Below are positions 53,214 to 61,138 of a DNA stretch of 64,000 nt, in pieces (the first letter of the stretch is position 1; each line of letters begins with the position of its first letter). The notes below the pieces were generated by a model that made no database searches, had not been told where the DNA came from, and saw only the letters and a program-made list of their open reading frames with translations. This DNA comes from Phycisphaerales bacterium (GTDB lineage Bacteria; Planctomycetota; Phycisphaerae; UBA1845). The translations under genes and the position numbers were made by a program. The stretch lies in the NCBI GenBank assembly GCA_020639115.1, contig JACKHG010000003.1, positions 124,001-188,000 of the forward strand, in the 5' to 3' direction.

Positions 53214-54599
53214 ATGGCGAATCTGGACGCGCCCGACATTCGTTCGTGGCGCACGACGACCGGACGGGAACCCACCGTGCGCATCGGCATCGTGCTCGAT
53301 GCGGACGACATGAAGGTGCTGCACATCGAGACGCCGGACGAGCCGTACGAACTGCGCGGCCGCGGCTGCCCGACCCGCGCCGTGCGCCGCAGCCGGATCG
53401 AGGCGCGCCTGAGCGACAACTCCGTGCTCGTCCGCGTGGATAACGGCACGCTCGAACGGGCGCCGTTCTGGCGGCTCGTACCGCAGGCCGATCAGCCCGT
53501 GGAACACGGGTGCGGCGCGCTGGTGCGCGACGTCGTCGCCGGCCGCGGGTTCCACTGGCGCAAGACCATCGATCAGCACCTGACCGGCGTGCTCGAACTG
53601 CGGCCGGCGCGGCATGGTCTCGTCCTCGTCAACGAAACAAGTCTCGAACCCTACCTCGCGGGCGTGATCACCGCCGAGATGGGTGCGGAGTGCCCCCTGG
53701 AATTCCTCAAGGCCCAGTGCGTCGTCGCGCGCTCCTGGCTGCTCGCCCTGACCGAGAAAATGCACGACGGCGAGCCGTTCGATCGCTGCAATGACGACTG
53801 CTGCCAGCGTTACCAGGGCACCGACGAACTCAGCGACGTGGCCATCGCCGCGACCACCGGCACGCGCGGAATGGCTCTGCTCGATTCGCAGGGCAAGGTC
53901 GTCGATGCCAACTATTCGAAGAGCTGCGGCGGCGTGTCCGAACTGCCCGAGCACGTCTGGGGCGTGCACAAGCCGGGGCTCTCGGCGGTGGTCGATGCGC
54001 CCCCGGGCGGCGTCGAGCATCGCTTCAATCCCGTGACCGGTGACGTGTTCGACGAATACCTCAACGGCGCATGGATCGAATCGACCAAGGTCTACTGCAG
54101 CCCGAACGTCGTGGCCCCCAAGGACTTCGCGCGCTACCTCGGCCGCGTCGACGAGACCGACGATTACTTCCGCTGGACCATTCGACTCGCGCGCAGCGAA
54201 ATCGATGAAACCATCAAGGCCCACGTGCCCGAGGCGGAGGATTTCGTCCGCCTGCACGACCTCCGCGTCGCCAGTCGCGGCGTCTCCGGCCGGGCCATCA
54301 GCCTCGTCGTCGCGTACCTCGACAGCGCAGGCCAGCACCGCGAGGTCACCCTGCCCAGCGAATACCGCATCCGCCAGGCGCTCCATCCCGGGTTTCTGTT
54401 CAGCAGCGCGATCGCCATCGAGATCGAACGCGACGCCGCCGGCGTGCCCGAGCAGATCAGCTACCGCGGCGCCGGCTGGGGCCATGGCGCCGGCCTGTGC
54501 CAGATCGGCGCCCTGGGCATGGGCCTCTGCGGGATCGATCACGCCGCCATCCTCAAGCACTACTTCCCGGAAACGCAGCTCTCCCGGGTCTATCCGTAA
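53214..54599 (+). CDS. SpoIID/LytB-domain protein
   Basis: 461 residues; AGGAG lies 7 nt before ATG 53214. SpoIID proteins are lytic transglycosylases that cut glycan strands lacking stem peptides; LytB is a related modifier. Signatures are LEPYLAGVITAEMGAE, LKAQCVVARSW and GWGHGAGLCQIGALGM. No signal peptide or transmembrane helix is seen at this start, although the upstream partner is exported. A Cys-rich stretch (CNDDCCQRY) sits near residue 190. It follows the NlpC/P60 gene in a likely two-gene wall operon. Export route and activity are open. Confidence 0.88.
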   Translation: MANLDAPDIRSWRTTTGREPTVRIGIVLDADDMKVLHIETPDEPYELRGRGCPTRAVRRSRIEARLSDNSVLVRVDNGTLERAPFWRLVPQADQPVEHGCGALVRDVVAGRGFHWRKTIDQHLTGVLELRPARHGLVLVNETSLEPYLAGVITAEMGAECPLEFLKAQCVVARSWLLALTEKMHDGEPFDRCNDDCCQRYQGTDELSDVAIAATTGTRGMALLDSQGKVVDANYSKSCGGVSELPEHVWGVHKPGLSAVVDAPPGGVEHRFNPVTGDVFDEYLNGAWIESTKVYCSPNVVAPKDFARYLGRVDETDDYFRWTIRLARSEIDETIKAHVPEAEDFVRLHDLRVASRGVSGRAISLVVAYLDSAGQHREVTLPSEYRIRQALHPGFLFSSAIAIEIERDAAGVPEQISYRGAGWGHGAGLCQIGALGMGLCGIDHAAILKHYFPETQLSRVYP

Positions 54600-54635
54600 T
54601 CCCCAACCAGCAGTTTGCTGACCGGTACACATAAG

Positions 54636-54687
54636 AAAGGCCCCTGCCGTTCCGAACGGATCGGAACGGCAGGGGCCGTTGGTTTCC
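54636..54687. terminator. Bidirectional terminator
   Basis: A 17-bp perfect stem (54639-54655 with 54661-54677) with a 5-nt loop separates two convergent genes. TTTCTTATG follows on the minus strand and GTTGGTTTCC on the plus strand. Confidence 0.8.
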
Positions 54688-54707
54688 AAACGCGATCTCG
54701 GCGCCGA

Positions 54708-57700
54708 CTACGGCACGACGCAACCGCCGACCGTGGCACCCGGTCCGGTCCACGGCGTCTGCATGGCGCTCAGGTCGGCTGAGTCGACGTCGCCATCCGT
54801 GTCGGCGTCGAAGCACGCGCAACCGCCGGGGTACGGCGTGCCGTCACCGGACATGCAGCCCTGCAGCAGGGCGTAGTCGTACAGATCGACGTCGCAGTCC
54901 GCGTCGCCGTCGCCGATCGTCGTGCTGCACGCGGAGCAGTCATCGGGTACGCCGTCATAGTTGGCGTCGACCTGGGATCCGGCTTCGAGTTCGCAGGCGT
55001 CGGTGATGCTGTCGTTGTCGCAGTCGGCAAGCGCCTGGCACTCGTCGGGGATCAGGTCGGGCCGGCCGCGGCTTCCGCCGTCGGCGAGGTAAGCCTCGAT
55101 GTCGGCGAAGTCCTGCTGATCGAACTCGGGATGCAGGCCGCCCGGATGCTGCTTGGCCGGGTTCTGCAACTCGTTCCAGATGAAGGCTCGCGGCCGGTTG
55201 CGGATGTTCGGGCCGGGGAAGCCGGGGCCACCCGTCCCGTCGATATTGTGGCAACCGAAGCAGATGTTCTGGAAGTGCACCGCGCCGTTGGCGGCGACTC
55301 CGACGGGTCCGCCGTCGCAGTCCGAGCTGGTGCCCGCCGCCAGGTCGCAGTCATCCGGCAGCATGTTGCCGTTGCAGTCCGAGGCGGTGCCGGCGGCAAT
55401 CTCGAGTTCGTCGTCGATGCCGTTGCTGTTGCAGTCCGGGCACGCGAGCGAGAAGCTCACCGCGTCGATACCGGCCTCGATCACGCTGTTGTTGGGATTG
55501 TCCGCGACGCGGAAACGCACCTGCGTTATGGCCGAAGGCGTCACGTAGTTGTCCAGGAAGACGCTGTTCGTGCGCCACACGCTCGCCGACGTGGCGTGCT
55601 GGGCGACCTGCGTCCAGCTCCCACCGCCGTTGACCGACACCTCCACGTACAGCGTGTCGATGCCGTCCTGGTCGTCACGCGTGTACCAGTACGCGTACTG
55701 AAGGGTGGCGTCGCCGGCGCTGAGGTCGACCATCGGTGAAATCAGAGTGGTCGGCCCGCCGTCCACGTCGGTGTCGCCGGCGCCGTTCTGCGTGACGTAG
55801 CACTGGCCACCGCCATCGTAGTCGTCGGTCGGGTCACCCCGCGTCCCGTCGCCGGACGGATCGCCGCGCTGCCACGCTCCCGCGGTCAGCGAGGTGTTCT
55901 GCACGGTCCAGCCCAGGTCGGTGTTGAAGTGGTCCTCAAACGTCGGATCGCTGCACGAGGCGAACTGGCAGCTCGCGTTGCACGTCCCGCCGTCCGGCGG
56001 ATCGCACTGCTCGCCGAATTCGACCACGCCGTTGCCGCAGGTGGCTTCGAGCTGGCAGGTCTCGCTGCAGCCATCGCCGCCGACGGCGTTGCCGTCGTCG
56101 CACTCCTCGCCGGATTCCACCACGAAGTTCCCGCACTGCGGAGCGTCCGAGATGATCTTGTAGACGTTGCCCGAGAGTGTAACGATGTAGAGCTCCCCGG
56201 CTGCATCCTCGCCGAACGAGACGATCGCACCGTCGATGCCGCCCTCGGTCGGGCTCAGCTCGGCTGTGCGGTCGGTTACCACCGGCGGAACGGCGTCGCC
56301 CGGAGCATACCGGAACGTACGGACGTAGCCGCCGCAGTAGTCGGAGAAGAAGTAGGTGCCCTGCAGGTCGGGGATGGCACACCCGCGGTAGACGTAGCCG
56401 CCGGTGATGGAGCAGGTGCCCGAGTCGCTGTGGGCCACGTCGAGGATCGGCGAGGTGATGGCGCCGTCACCGCACGAGCAGCCGTAGCCGCCGTTGTTCG
56501 TGGGCGTGCAGATGAAGCCCTCCTCGCAGTCCCAACCGTAGTTCTCTCCACCGGTGCTCGACGCCGGCTGGAAGTCAATCTCCTCGCGCGCGTTCTGCCC
56601 GACGTCTCCGATGTACAGGTCGCCGGTGTCGCGGTCGAAGCTGAACCGCCACGGGTTGCGCACACCCACCGCCCAGATCTCGTCGAGCGTCGACGGGTCG
56701 CCGACGAACGGGTTGGACGCCGGGATGTAGGGGGCGCCGGCGTCCACGTCGAGACGCAGGATCTTGCCGAGCAGCGACTGCGGGTTCTGGGCGTTGTTGT
56801 TGGGATCGTCAAAGCTGCCGCCGTCGCCCATGCCCACGTAGAGGTAGCCGTCGGGGCCGAACTGGAGTTGGCCGCCGTTGTGGTTGGAGAAATCCTGCGG
56901 GATCGTCTTGAGGATCACCGCACTGGTCGGGTCCGCCAGGTCCGGATTCACCGTGACGCTGTAGCGTGCGATCACCGTGTCGCCCGACGTGTTGGTGTAA
57001 TCCACGTAGAAGTAGCCGTTGTTGTTGTAGTCCGGATGAAACGCGGCGCTGAGCAGGCCGCGTTCGCCGCCGCTGGAGATCAGCGAGCCGATGTTGAGGA
57101 ACGGCGTGGCGAGCAGGGTGCCGTTCTTGATGATCCGGATCTTGCCGGTGTTCTGCTCGCAGACGAAGAGGCGGCTCGTATCGCCCGGGGCAGCCGTGAG
57201 TCCGACGGCTGAGGTCAGGCCGTGGGCCACCAGCGCGACGCGCAGCGCCGTCGGTGCAAACGCTTCGCACTCATCCGGCGTGCCGTTCGCGTTGCAGTCG
57301 TCGCTGTCGCCATTGGTGATGTCGTCGAGGTCGTCGATGCCGTTGCTGTTGCAGTCGATCAGATCGAGTGCGGGGCCGACGATGTTCGCGGCAACGCTGT
57401 CGGGCGTGCCCGGTTTGAACATTCCCAATTCTACGTCAACGGTCGACGGGGCGCGGTTGATGTCGAAGCGGAAGTTGTAGAGCGTGCCCCAGCGCAGCGC
57501 GTTCGCGTCGGGGTCTGTCGCGTACGGCGTGGTCTGCCAGAGGATGAACCCGTTCTGGAAGACGCCCGGCCAGTCCGTGCCGTCGAACGGCTCGCCGCTG
57601 TGGTAATCCACGTCGTGGAATTCGATGTTGGTGACCACCGAGTCCGAACCGACCGGAATCTTGAACGAGCCGACGCAGCGGTCGGAGTAGAGGTTCTGCA

Positions 57701-59102
57701 TCGCGTACTCGTAGTGCCACATGCCGCCGCCGATGTTCGTCGCCTGGCCGGCGAGAATCACCAAGCCGTCGGACGGCACCTTGAGGTTGACCTCGTCAAC
57801 CGTGGAATCCCAATCCTTCCAGGCGCGGATGCCCGGTGATTCGCGAACCGTCGCACCCGCCACGGCGATATTCCACTCCGAACCGTTGTTGCTCACGGTG
57901 ATCGGCCGATACGAGGCATTGTTCGCCTGGTGCCCGGCGGCTGCATCGTCCGGCGTGACGTAGTGGCCTTCGACGAAGTACTGGCCGCCACCATCCAGGC
58001 TCGGGTCGAGGTCGGAGACCTTGACCTGCAGGCGCTTGTAGATCGAGTTGCCCGTCTGATCCTTGAACGTGAAGGGGTAGAGGTAATCGCCCGTGTAGGG
58101 GTTCACCTCGAAACGCGGTCCCAGCCGCCCCTGGTCGCCGTTCAGTCCGCAGCAGTACGGATCGCTGCAGCCCACGCCGAGGACCGAACCACCCTGGCCG
58201 CTGCACGTGCAGCACAGGTTCTGCGTCAGCGCGGTGAAACCGTGCTTGAGCCAGCTCATGCCGACCTGCTCGAAACGACCGTTCTTGAGGCGGTACATGT
58301 TTTGGGCAATGACCGGGTGCTGATTCGTACTCGCCACCCACGAGAGGTTCGCATCGCCCATGTTGCACGACGTCGTGCCGACGGCGAACGCGTCGATGTC
58401 GCCGACGCGGTTGTAGTTGCTGACGTCGAGCAGGTCGCCCACGATGACGTCCGGGCCACCGGACGTGCCGCACGACGTGGCGCGATCGGTGGGGTCGCTG
58501 CTGGGGACGACCGGCGCGTCGCCGCCGACCCAGTCGAGGTCGAGCGTGGCGTAGATGGAGCCGATGATCTCACCGGCCAGTTCCGGGCGGCCGAGCGTCT
58601 CCGCCAGCCCGCTGGTGATCGACACTTCGGCGCCTTCGATCAGCACCTTGCGACCGACGCGGTCGAAACCGACCTTGAGGCTGCCCAGGTCGAGCGCGCC
58701 CGCGGAGCGGGCGGTGCCCGTCGCGACGAAGCGCTGGAACGAGCCGTTGACCCAGGGGCGGATCGTCACCGCGTCGAGCTCCACCGCGTCGGTGCCGCTG
58801 ACGATGGCGATGCCCTGATCGCAGACGAGCCGGCCGGAGACGGCGCCGAGAACGCCGCCCTCGTCGGTGATCTGCAGATCGGACGCAGCGGATACTCCCA
58901 TGCTGACGACGGTGAGGTCGACGCCGTCACGCTCGCCGCCGAACGCCCGCACGGAAATCCCGAGCGTGTCGAGCGTGCCTTGTTCGAAGGTCAGCAGCGT
59001 GGTGCCTTCCCGCGTGGTCCAGAGAGTTTCAGCATGCGCTGTGGCGGCTGTCGCGACAGCCACCAGCAGGGTCAACGTGGTTCGTGCAATTGCTGGGCGC
59101 AT
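54708..59102 (-). CDS. Giant exported sugar-dehydrogenase/cytochrome c fusion
   Basis: 1464 residues from ATG 59102 (AAGGAG upstream), signal peptide LLVAVATAATAHA. Order: unknown N-terminus; a Cys-bearing module (about 211-577) nearly repeated in the next gene; a Ca-loop segment; a six-bladed PQQ sugar-dehydrogenase-like (GSDH) domain (about 615-935; FAFHPDY-type AAFHPDYNNNGYFYV, GDGGSFDDP, GVRNPWRFSFD, GENYGWDCEEG); two DUF4215 Cys repeats (about 985-1045; ECDDGNAVGGDGC); a concanavalin/MAM-like domain (about 1050-1215); a haem c motif Cys1281-x-x-Cys1284-His1285 with WNELQNP after it; and a dockerin-like tail. It could oxidise a sugar and pass electrons to its own haem. PQQ ligands were not checked residue by residue. 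Confidence 0.85.
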   Translation of the reverse strand: MRPAIARTTLTLLVAVATAATAHAETLWTTREGTTLLTFEQGTLDTLGISVRAFGGERDGVDLTVVSMGVSAASDLQITDEGGVLGAVSGRLVCDQGIAIVSGTDAVELDAVTIRPWVNGSFQRFVATGTARSAGALDLGSLKVGFDRVGRKVLIEGAEVSITSGLAETLGRPELAGEIIGSIYATLDLDWVGGDAPVVPSSDPTDRATSCGTSGGPDVIVGDLLDVSNYNRVGDIDAFAVGTTSCNMGDANLSWVASTNQHPVIAQNMYRLKNGRFEQVGMSWLKHGFTALTQNLCCTCSGQGGSVLGVGCSDPYCCGLNGDQGRLGPRFEVNPYTGDYLYPFTFKDQTGNSIYKRLQVKVSDLDPSLDGGGQYFVEGHYVTPDDAAAGHQANNASYRPITVSNNGSEWNIAVAGATVRESPGIRAWKDWDSTVDEVNLKVPSDGLVILAGQATNIGGGMWHYEYAMQNLYSDRCVGSFKIPVGSDSVVTNIEFHDVDYHSGEPFDGTDWPGVFQNGFILWQTTPYATDPDANALRWGTLYNFRFDINRAPSTVDVELGMFKPGTPDSVAANIVGPALDLIDCNSNGIDDLDDITNGDSDDCNANGTPDECEAFAPTALRVALVAHGLTSAVGLTAAPGDTSRLFVCEQNTGKIRIIKNGTLLATPFLNIGSLISSGGERGLLSAAFHPDYNNNGYFYVDYTNTSGDTVIARYSVTVNPDLADPTSAVILKTIPQDFSNHNGGQLQFGPDGYLYVGMGDGGSFDDPNNNAQNPQSLLGKILRLDVDAGAPYIPASNPFVGDPSTLDEIWAVGVRNPWRFSFDRDTGDLYIGDVGQNAREEIDFQPASSTGGENYGWDCEEGFICTPTNNGGYGCSCGDGAITSPILDVAHSDSGTCSITGGYVYRGCAIPDLQGTYFFSDYCGGYVRTFRYAPGDAVPPVVTDRTAELSPTEGGIDGAIVSFGEDAAGELYIVTLSGNVYKIISDAPQCGNFVVESGEECDDGNAVGGDGCSETCQLEATCGNGVVEFGEQCDPPDGGTCNASCQFASCSDPTFEDHFNTDLGWTVQNTSLTAGAWQRGDPSGDGTRGDPTDDYDGGGQCYVTQNGAGDTDVDGGPTTLISPMVDLSAGDATLQYAYWYTRDDQDGIDTLYVEVSVNGGGSWTQVAQHATSASVWRTNSVFLDNYVTPSAITQVRFRVADNPNNSVIEAGIDAVSFSLACPDCNSNGIDDELEIAAGTASDCNGNMLPDDCDLAAGTSSDCDGGPVGVAANGAVHFQNICFGCHNIDGTGGPGFPGPNIRNRPRAFIWNELQNPAKQHPGGLHPEFDQQDFADIEAYLADGGSRGRPDLIPDECQALADCDNDSITDACELEAGSQVDANYDGVPDDCSACSTTIGDGDADCDVDLYDYALLQGCMSGDGTPYPGGCACFDADTDGDVDSADLSAMQTPWTGPGATVGGCVVP

Positions 59103-59437
59103 GAATGCTCCTTCCTATGGGCAGGCCGCCGGCGCGGAGTGCGCGCGGCTGGCGCCGTGCTTGCAATTCCATGGTCTAACGGTTTCGAAGAGCGTGGTGA
59201 CGGGGGTCCGGGTACCCTCGCGCGCTCTTCGCGTCCACAACCGTTGATGCAGTGATAATCGAAACGTTGAGAGAGGCCGCCCGGCCCTCCAACCCCGGCA
59301 CTGGTACCGCGCAAGCTATCATCTCGCCGCGCCAACTACAAGCACCAAGCACGTCCGGTATGACTCGGCGCAACGCCAGAAACAGGCTGGAAATATGTGC
59401 GACGGAGTTCAGACGCAAAGGCGGGGGAGGGCACGCG
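59103..59437. other. Spacer between the two paralogs
   Basis: 335 bp between the start of the large fusion gene and the stop of its paralog, both minus strand. Apart from the SD at its left end, no hairpin, repeat or promoter stood out. Confidence 0.5.
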
Positions 59438-60883
59438 TCAGGGCGTGCTGCACCCGGAAATCGGCGCCGCGGGCCCGGTCCACGTGTCGCCGAGTTCAGC
59501 CACGTCGGTAAGGTCGATATCGAGGTCGGTGTCCGCATCAAAGCAGGCGCAGCCCGGCGCGTACGGCTGACCCGTTCCGGAGAAACACCATTGCAGCCGC
59601 GCGTAATCCGCCAGGTCCGCGTCGCAGTCGCTGTCCCCATCGCCGAACGCGGTGGCGCAGAGCACGCCGGCTGACGGGCCGACGATCGCGGCGCTGACGT
59701 GGTCCGGCGCCGCCGGCTTGAATATGCCCAATTCGACTGCACTGGACGCGGGAGGCACGTCCGCGTCGAAACGGAAGTTGTACAGCGTTCCCCAGCGCAG
59801 CGCATTGGCGTCCGGATCGACCGCGTAGGGCGTCGTGGCCCACGTCACGTACTGGCCGTCGAACGCTCCCGCCCAGTCCGTGCCGGCGTACGGTTCGCCG
59901 TCGTGGTAATCCACATCGTGGAAGCCGATGCTCGACACGTCGGCGCCAATGCCCACCGGAACCCGAAAAGCCCCGATCGCACCGTCCGCGAAGAGATTCT
60001 GCACCGCGTACTCGTAGTGCCAGCGATTGACGCCGCGCGGCGTGGCCCGGCCGGCGACAATGACCAGCCCGTCACTCGGCAGGTACACGTCCGCCTGCTC
60101 GACCGCTGGATCGTACGCGGTCCACGCGCGGATCGCCGGCTCCTCGCGGGCCGTCACGCCCGCCAGCGCCGCCGACCACTCGCCCCCCGACTCCGCCAGC
60201 GTGATCGGCCGATACGACGCGTTGTTCGCCTGGTTGCCCGCCGCCGCGTCGTCCTGCGTGACGTAGTGCCCCTCGACGAAGTACTGCCCGCCCCCGTTCT
60301 GGCTCGGGTCGAGGTCCGCGACCTTCACCTGCAGCCGCTTGTAAATCGCGTCGCCCGTCTGGTTCTGCCCGGTGAATGGATACGCAAAAACCCCCGTGTA
60401 CGGATTCACCTCGAAGTGCGGGCCGAGAAACCGCTGGTATGCGTTGGTGAACGCGTCGTACGGATCGCTGCACCCGACCCCCAGCACGGTCCCGCCGTGA
60501 CCGTTGCACCCGCACCCGCAGACGTCCTCGGTGAGCGCGTTGAAACCGTGCTTGAGCCAGCTCATGCCGACCTGCTCGAAGCGCCCGTTCTTCAGGCGGT
60601 ACATGTTCTGCGCGATGACGGGGTGTTCGTTGGTGTTCGCGACCCACTGCAGGTCCGTGTCCCCGACGTTGCACGAGGTGGTGCCGACGGAGAAGGCGTC
60701 GACCCCGCCGACGCTCGTGTAATTCCCGATCTCCTGCAGGTCGCCGACGATGACGTCGGCGCCGCCCGCCTGGCCGCACACCGTGCCGACACGCGCGGGC
60801 TCGGGCGCCCCGGCGTGCACGACGCTTACCCAGGCCCCACCGATGACGGCGAAAAGCACGCTGCAGGCAATGCGCATGGACAT
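59438..60883 (-). CDS. Exported paralog of the fusion protein's module, dockerin-like tail
   Basis: 481 residues from ATG 60883 (AAAGGGGGA upstream); ATG 60877 is an alternative. Signal peptide CSVLFAVIGGAWVSVVHA. Residues about 35-400 match the module of the next gene in order and over long identical runs, for example NMYRLKNGRFEQVGMSWLKH and GGGQYFVEGHYVT. Conserved Cys residues (TTSCN, GCSDPY) suggest disulfides. No known family was recognised. The tail is dockerin-like with WCFSGTG in place of CLSGPG. It lies 335 bp upstream of the larger paralog on the same strand, a probable tandem duplication with the other copy gaining the dehydrogenase and cytochrome parts, or this one losing them. 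Confidence 0.82.
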   Translation of the reverse strand: MSMRIACSVLFAVIGGAWVSVVHAGAPEPARVGTVCGQAGGADVIVGDLQEIGNYTSVGGVDAFSVGTTSCNVGDTDLQWVANTNEHPVIAQNMYRLKNGRFEQVGMSWLKHGFNALTEDVCGCGCNGHGGTVLGVGCSDPYDAFTNAYQRFLGPHFEVNPYTGVFAYPFTGQNQTGDAIYKRLQVKVADLDPSQNGGGQYFVEGHYVTQDDAAAGNQANNASYRPITLAESGGEWSAALAGVTAREEPAIRAWTAYDPAVEQADVYLPSDGLVIVAGRATPRGVNRWHYEYAVQNLFADGAIGAFRVPVGIGADVSSIGFHDVDYHDGEPYAGTDWAGAFDGQYVTWATTPYAVDPDANALRWGTLYNFRFDADVPPASSAVELGIFKPAAPDHVSAAIVGPSAGVLCATAFGDGDSDCDADLADYARLQWCFSGTGQPYAPGCACFDADTDLDIDLTDVAELGDTWTGPAAPISGCSTP

Positions 60884-61036
60884 GAATCCCCCTTTGTGGG
60901 CCAAAGTCGCCCACCCCGCCCGGCAAATCCCTCGCATCAAGCCTAGCAATCGGCCCGCGCCGGGACAAGCCGTGCCCAGCGCGTAAGCCGTGTGTACGGG
61001 GCAGATAAATGTTGGTCACACCGTTGACGAAACGCA

Positions 61037-61110
61037 CGAACGCGGCCCGCTCGCCCGAAACCCCAGCCGGTGCCGGCTGGTGGACTCGATGTGCGAGCGC
61101 GCCGCGTTCG
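61037..61110 (-). terminator. Long imperfect hairpin after OPT gene
   Basis: 18-nt arms (61037-61054 and 61093-61110) match at 17 positions, with a small inner hairpin (CCAGCC/GGCTGG) in the loop. It lies 29 bp past the OPT gene stop on the minus strand and is followed by TGCGTTTCG. A terminator is likely; an RNA structure is the alternative. Confidence 0.5.
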
Positions 61111-61138
61111 CGGTGCAGCCTGAGTCAAAAATCTGCGG

